In this document: piece after piece, positions 58,853-64,000 of the stretch
Position numbering within the stretch: the stretch's first letter is position 1
How the letters are laid out: each line of letters starts with the position of its first letter
Assembly (NCBI GenBank): GCA_002270565.1
Contig: NQMI01000089.1
Coordinates: 15,747 to 79,746, forward strand
DNA length: 64,000 nucleotides
From: Stenocarpella maydis
Lineage: Eukaryota; Ascomycota; Sordariomycetes; Diaporthales; Diaporthaceae
Direction: 5' to 3'
Program-made: the position numbers and the translations under genes
The notes under the pieces: model-generated
The model's database searches: none
Told to the model about the DNA's origin: nothing
What the model saw: the letters and a program-made list of their open reading frames with translations, nothing else

Positions 58853-61800
58853 ACGGGGGCTTGATCTATTGCTGATATATCGTCACATCATCGGCACTAA
58901 TGCCTGCACCTCTTTGTATCTGCTACTTGGTGCCACAGGACTTTGGGGTGTGCCGCAGGGATCATCACGTATCTGAGAGTTGAAGAAAAGAAAGAGGAAA
59001 AAAAAAAAAACCAAAAAAAAACCAAAAGGAAACCCCCCCCCCCCTTCCCAAGAATTCATGCTCGCTCAACGTATCGAGGATCTCCTGCATGCCGGCGTAT
59101 GGCTGGCCGTCGCAGCCCATGGGCCAGAAGACCGGGGGCCAACTCGTACCCAAAACAAGCAGCATTGTGTGCTCACCGTCTGAGGAAGCGGCACCCGACC
59201 TGGACGATTCCAACACACCAGCGGTAATGTCGCTTGCCACGCAGGGTACCGTGTTGGACAAGGAAGAAGGGCGAGCCTGCTGCGAGGAAGAAGAGGGGTG
59301 TGGATGCCAGGGCTGGGTAGTCATTGCAGATCCGCATATTACCGTGTAGCCCGTCACTGTGCAATCAAGGCGCCGTCATTTAGGCAACAAGGGAGCCTTG
59401 GGAGAGGGCAGGCGGTGGTGTGACTTCGTGATCACGACCCTGCAAACCCGAAGCACAGGTGCTCTCTGTGGACGCGGCCAGCGTGGCTTGCCAGCCCACA
59501 TGAGCGTTGGACCCCTCTGATTCGTGCCAACGGCTGCTGGGAGGCAGAAGCGAGGACAGTGGTTGGGCGCGCGGGCAGCGGACAGGACGTCAAGAAGACG
59601 GCGGTTGCTGGTAGCACCATGACGCCGTTGCTGGAGCGGCGGCCAAACAGCCACTCCAGGCCTGTCACGTCTGCCACGAACACGGAACACGGCTTCTGCT
59701 GCATGCCCGAGAGGTACAGTGCAGTGCGTGGGAGCCACTGTTGGGCCGCATCTTCTTGATCTCATGCAACCTCCGTGCTGCTCGGGAGCCGTCAGCATTG
59801 TGCTCGGATGCCAACCAAGCCGTCGGGATCCCGACCTCGCTGTGAGAGCTCGCCGAACCTGGCCACTGCCCCGAGCGGCGCGGGACGGCACAGTCGTCCC
59901 TGGGCACTGCCTCAGGGGGGTTGCGTCTGCGAGCCTGACTGTGTTCGTGACCTGCCTGCGCCGACACTGTGGCATCTCGAGGAGCCCATGAGACGGGTGG
60001 CACAGAGAGATGCGACAGTTTCCCCTTTATGTAATAGCATCTGACAGTACCAGAACCGGCAAAGGAACATGCGAATCAGCACAACTCGCTGTCAGCCTCC
60101 AAGGCAGAGGCAAGAGTTGCGACTGTGCGCTGCCATTCCTGGGCCTGTTGGAGGAAAGATCGGCCCAAGATCTGACGGGTCGCATCCTGGGTGCCCATCC
60201 CGATCATCTTCTTCTATTCGGAATGTAACCGACTACGGGCGGCCGGCATTTGTGACCTGTCACATTTCGCCAACGAGAAAGAGGAGAAGGCCTCGGCCCA
60301 CACGCGCCGTTGGCCCACGATGCTTGTTCCGCAGGTGGTAGCGCTGACGTCCTGACAAGTACCTGGACACATGACTGCCACCTTTTTGGGGGGGGAGGTC
60401 GCGAGCGCCGCCCGGCCATATCTCGCTCGAGGGCCGGCGCGACCACGGTGCCAGGTGGCCAGGTGCCTGTCCCCCCCTCGTCTCGCTTGGACTTGTCGAC
60501 GACGACGCTGACCACCTCCCTGCCCACGCGCTCTGCCGCCCCCACATCCATCCTATGGGGAAACCCTAGCCCGTGAAATCTTATCGAGATTCGACTGGAT
60601 CTCGTTGTCGGGCCGGGGGGGGGGATCTTAGCCGCTTTCATACAGATTTCGGTGTTCGATTCCTCCCGGCACATGCGGCTCGGGCGACAGACACCGGTGG
60701 TTGACGGCTCACCCTGAAACCCCACCAAGGCCACAGTCAGGATGATAAATCAAGCCCCCCCCAATATGACTCTGAGCGGCGCTTCGTCCTTCGTGTCTTG
60801 GGCACGGGCCGTTGATTGCCCGTTCTTGCTTCTCTTTGATCCTTTTCCCCGGGACTTTGTGACTGGGCGGCATCGCAACGGGCATCGGACGGGGAGCTGA
60901 GACATAGCTTGGGAAACGTCGATTGTGAGACCACACGTGATGGGACACGTTGAACTCTTTGTCCTTCTTCAACGTTTCGCCGAAAGGAATTCCCACCCTC
61001 CCTTCCCAGCTGGCCGCATGATCCAGCGCGGAACGACCTCCTGACTACATCATTCACCGGATCCCCCATGCTTGTTACCAGGTCCTGATCCGTCTCACGG
61101 GCGTGATCACAGCGGGCGAGGGCTGCCAGGTCTCAAGTCTCCGAATTCGATATATGACAAGACGTGCCTCGAGACCCTGGCAAGCTGTCAAAGTCTCGTT
61201 TATACCTTCCCTCGGGACGCCATGTGGCGCTCTTGGGCCGCCCTCTCTTTTTGTTTCTGTTATTCCCGTGCCTCTCGCCCCGCCGTGTGCTATATCGAGG
61301 TTGCTGCTTTTCTCACTTCGCCGAGCCCTCCTTCTCGACCACCCCCTCCCCCCCCCAAGGAGGTGTGTGGCGCTGCGCGGGCCGTGGACGACTGCACCAT
61401 CATCCGGCCTGAGAGGTGCAGCAGAACCCCCCCCCTGTGGAGGTAGCGCCGCGTCGAATAGATGTAGGAGTCGTGCGCGCCGGAAAAAAGAAGGATGGTC
61501 GGCAGCCCCCATGGGTACCTGTACACGCGCATCCGAGCATACCGAGATACCGGGTCGGAATCAAGACGAACCTTTCGCTCCAACTGGGAGTCTCACGGCA
61601 CCCTGGGAGACCCGGCCGGCCGCCCCCAGCCTCCCCCCACTGACCTTCCCCATCGGGGACCCATATGTGGTGCTGACACTTTTTGCAACAATGTGAAGTG
61701 ATATGACGTCCGGTCGAAAAGGCAGCCCAGGCTCGGCAAGGCCAGCGGCACGGCGGGCAGAAACGGGGAGAGCCCCACAGGCGGAGATCTCCTTTTGCGG

Positions 61801-63153
61801 CCTTTAGAAGGGAGACCAGGGGACTTTTAATGGGTATGGGGTTTCGAATGTACCTAACTTTTCTTCTTCTTTTCCCTCCTGCTTGCTTGGGCATGTATCT
61901 ACAAGACTGCTGCGTCATTTGAAAGGAGATAACTCTCCGAGGCCCACCCCCCCTGTTTAGTGCTCACCCACGCCCTCACCTTGTTTTCCTTCTCCTTCTC
62001 AACGCCAACCCCGGCCAACCCCCCTCCCCAGAGTTGTGCCTCGGCTCGACTGTCAGTCTGACTTGCGAGCAGTTGGTGTGAGTACCATCGTGCGAACAGA
62101 CAGTGGATGTTGTGATGGAGGAAGCCGCTCAACCCCCCCCCCCTCACCTGATGGTGTGGCCGTCGCACGGTCTGGGGGTAGGACGCGGTTGGCGTACCCG
62201 GGGCATGGTCTGGGAGGGTCTGACATTCCGCACCTCCCTTGGTGGCCCGAGGTGCTCTGCTGTCTCTGGGGTCAGTCGGGGAGGCATTGTCATTCGAGGC
62301 GGGCCCTCCGTTAGTGCCCTCGATGACATCGGATTCAGCTACGCTGGAAGGGCATTGATGGGTTGTTTGTTGTTATTGGCGCCTGGAAGTGCGGGTGACT
62401 GAGCCTCGGAGGCTCGGCCATTCCAAAGCAGGCTCTGATCGACTCGAATGAAGGACCTCCGTACAAGTCTCTCGTCTTGGCTGGCTGGATGAGGGACCAA
62501 GTGCGAGGCAGCTCTGTAACGTTGCCGCCCGAGTAGACAAGCAGCTGGAAGATTACGGACTGTGCTTATGGGCGAGGACTTATTGAAGTGAACGAGACGC
62601 GATGACCTCAAGCCCAAGTTTGTTGTTGCTATCTCAGTCGGTATTCGACTATTCATCGAGCCTAAGCACTACAATTCCTAGGGCGCTATTCGTGAACCAC
62701 GATACGAGCCCCAGCTATGTCCTATCGGACTTTATCGAGTGTGGGCACGGGTGTCTGGTGGGATTTAACGCGGCGCCGATTCCAATCTCGGTGGGAGAAT
62801 AATTGGTGTGGTAGCAAACTATGAGACAAACCGGTCCCGAAGCCATCCCACTGAGTTTTCATGAGAACGAGCCCGTGCTCCTGTAAGATGGCGACGTGGG
62901 CCGCTGAGACTGTAAGCGCCAATGAGGTATATAAATGCAATGCCGTTGATGGCCTTCATATTGCTTGTCTTGTGCTTTCTATCATGTATAGGAAATTAAA
63001 ACGCCCGTCGCACGAGCTCAGAAACACCGACCGGATAGGGATCAGTGCCTGCGTGAGCGATGACCGACTCTGGGAGCCCCCATGGTGGATTTGAGTCCGA
63101 ATGCGAAACATACTTGCACCTCCCCTCCCGCTCATCCAACTAGCACTGGCGCA

Positions 63154-64000
63154 TCAGCTACACCTCTTGTCACGCCGGAAGTTGCCCAGCAGGTTCTCCA
63201 GGCCGGGCACGTGGTTCAGGTCTTTGAACCCCCTTCCGGCACACTCGCGCTCCCCGATCTCGATGACAGCGCCGACGATGTCCTTGTTGATCTCCTCGGA
63301 CACGACGCTGTCGCCCTTGTAGGCCGGATGGCCAGCGACGAGGTGGCGAATCCACCTGGCTGCGGTCCAGAGCTCGCCGCTGGCGCGTCGCCGGATCAGG
63401 TCCAGGTAGGTGGCCAGCTCGCAGCGCGTGATGACGTCGACGTTGACGCTGTCGAGGTAGCTCTCGACGAGTGGGATCAGCCCCGGGAAGCTCTCGTCGT
63501 CGTTGAGGCCGTCGTCGCCTGCCGCGTCGCCGCCCGCGGCGGCGGCCGTGCCGTTGATGATCTCGTTGACACTCATGAGCCGGTACTCGTCCTCGACTGG
63601 ACCCAGCGGCGTAGGCGGCCTGCTGATGCCGCCGTTGGGCGTGTTCGTGCCGCTGGCGCGCGGGGACCGCGTCGTGAAGGGGTTCTTGCGGAAGTAGAAC
63701 CGCTCATTGAGGGTGGCGTCGCGGCGGTGTGCCGTCTCCATATTCTCGTCCACCTTGGCGATGGGAATGTAGAAGTTAAGGTCGAACGACAGGATGGCGC
63801 GGGTTATGAGCACGATAAAGACGGCAAAGGCGGCGTTCTCAAAGTCGGTGACCTGGATCTCCATGGGCCGGAACTCGACGCGCCATCCGATGTTGTTGTC
63901 AGCCGGGGGTGGCTTGAAGCGCATGTGCTGCCAGTTGGTCGACTGAATGTTCTCGAAGTGGTCCGTCTTACTCATGTCAAGGCTCTCGAGGTCCTCCTTG
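63154..64000 (-). CDS. gsh1: glutamate-cysteine ligase catalytic subunit, C-terminal part (5' end outside window)
   Basis: The enzyme joins glutamate and cysteine with ATP, the first and rate-limiting step of cytosolic glutathione synthesis. The window contains the last 281 codons; the stop is TGA (complement of 63,154-63,156), and the frame stays open to the right edge, where the gene continues. 'NWQHMRFKPPP', 'IGWRVEFRPMEIQVTDFENAAF' and 'ILSFDLNFYIPIAKVDENM' are highly conserved in eukaryotic GCS heavy chains. A Gly/Ala/Asp-rich insert (about 'GTAAAAGGDAAGDDGLND') precedes the C-terminal helical part ending 'RRDKRCS'. No intron is evident in this part. The Met codon near 63,973 is internal: the upstream residues also fit the family. 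Confidence 0.93.
   Translation of the reverse strand, partial: KEDLESLDMSKTDHFENIQSTNWQHMRFKPPPADNNIGWRVEFRPMEIQVTDFENAAFAVFIVLITRAILSFDLNFYIPIAKVDENMETAHRRDATLNERFYFRKNPFTTRSPRASGTNTPNGGISRPPTPLGPVEDEYRLMSVNEIINGTAAAAGGDAAGDDGLNDDESFPGLIPLVESYLDSVNVDVITRCELATYLDLIRRRASGELWTAARWIRHLVAGHPAYKGDSVVSEEINKDIVGAVIEIGERECAGRGFKDLNHVPGLENLLGNFRRDKRCS

Larger units (their letters stand above)
47537..63153. other. 15.6-kb gene-poor region upstream of nsdD
   Basis: No recognisable gene, tRNA or rRNA was found. The first ~190 bases before the nsdD start (read on the minus strand) contain no ATG and could be leader. The largest open frames, e.g. 52,230-52,883 (+), 53,941-54,507 (+) and 57,835-58,641 (-), show no domain or intron logic. 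Repeats include ATCCAG units (48,966-48,990), TGG/TGT-rich sequence (51,452-51,530), CAGCC units (52,247-52,275) and C or G runs at about 54,557, 56,687 and 58,826-58,852, the last with one N at 58,833. As the whole stretch lies 5' of a developmental regulator, regulatory DNA, a long leader or non-coding transcripts are possible but not shown. Confidence 0.5.

Noticed and set aside
1..64000. CRISPR arrays, bacterial operons, rRNA genes, secondary-metabolite cluster
   Set aside because: None seen. The window is fungal nuclear DNA, its genes are unrelated housekeeping and regulatory genes, and no polyketide or peptide synthetase domains were recognised.

Overview
The window is nuclear DNA of a filamentous ascomycete (Pezizomycotina, most likely Sordariomycetes). 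The evidence is short introns with GT..AG ends and CTAAC/CTGAC/CTAAT branch sites, an AT-rich retrotransposon relic damaged in the manner of repeat-induced point mutation (RIP), and gene families in their filamentous-fungal form (MED1, WEE1, an NsdD/SUB-1-type GATA factor). Species and chromosome cannot be named from the sequence.

Layout. 1-~6,330 is AT-rich: a plus-strand Ty1/copia element, cut by the left edge, with protease, integrase, reverse transcriptase and RNase H remnants full of TAG stops and lost catalytic residues. Its RT/RNase H junction is split by a 594-bp solo-LTR-like insert with a 5-bp target duplication. Composition turns GC-rich within a few hundred bases, and MED1 follows (7,252-9,382, +, one intron). 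Next are wee1 (12,972-16,602, +, one intron, with an upstream ORF overlapping its start), then about 8 kb without a recognisable gene, then a long low-complexity protein gene (24,642-29,003, +). Its N-terminus resembles an H2B-like unit followed by an H2A-like unit, and its C-terminus repeats a short motif four times. A small gene for a free methionine-(R)-sulfoxide reductase (GAF fold) follows at 30,196-31,639; its best model has five introns, including an ATG-only first coding exon and a 5-nt microexon.

The right half is gene-poor. A 14.5-kb stretch rich in simple repeats precedes nsdD/sub-1 (46,126-47,536, -). Another 15.6 kb without a recognisable gene lies upstream of nsdD, and the 3' part of the glutamate-cysteine ligase gene (63,154-64,000, -) runs off the right edge.

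The genes do not form a pathway cluster. They are housekeeping or regulatory genes: transcription (MED1), cell-cycle control (WEE1), developmental control (NsdD), and thiol or methionine redox (GCS and fRMsr). The items most worth following up are the H2B-H2A-like doublet with its repeated C-terminal motif, the microexon, the nested retroelement insertion, and the large gene-poor flanks of nsdD.
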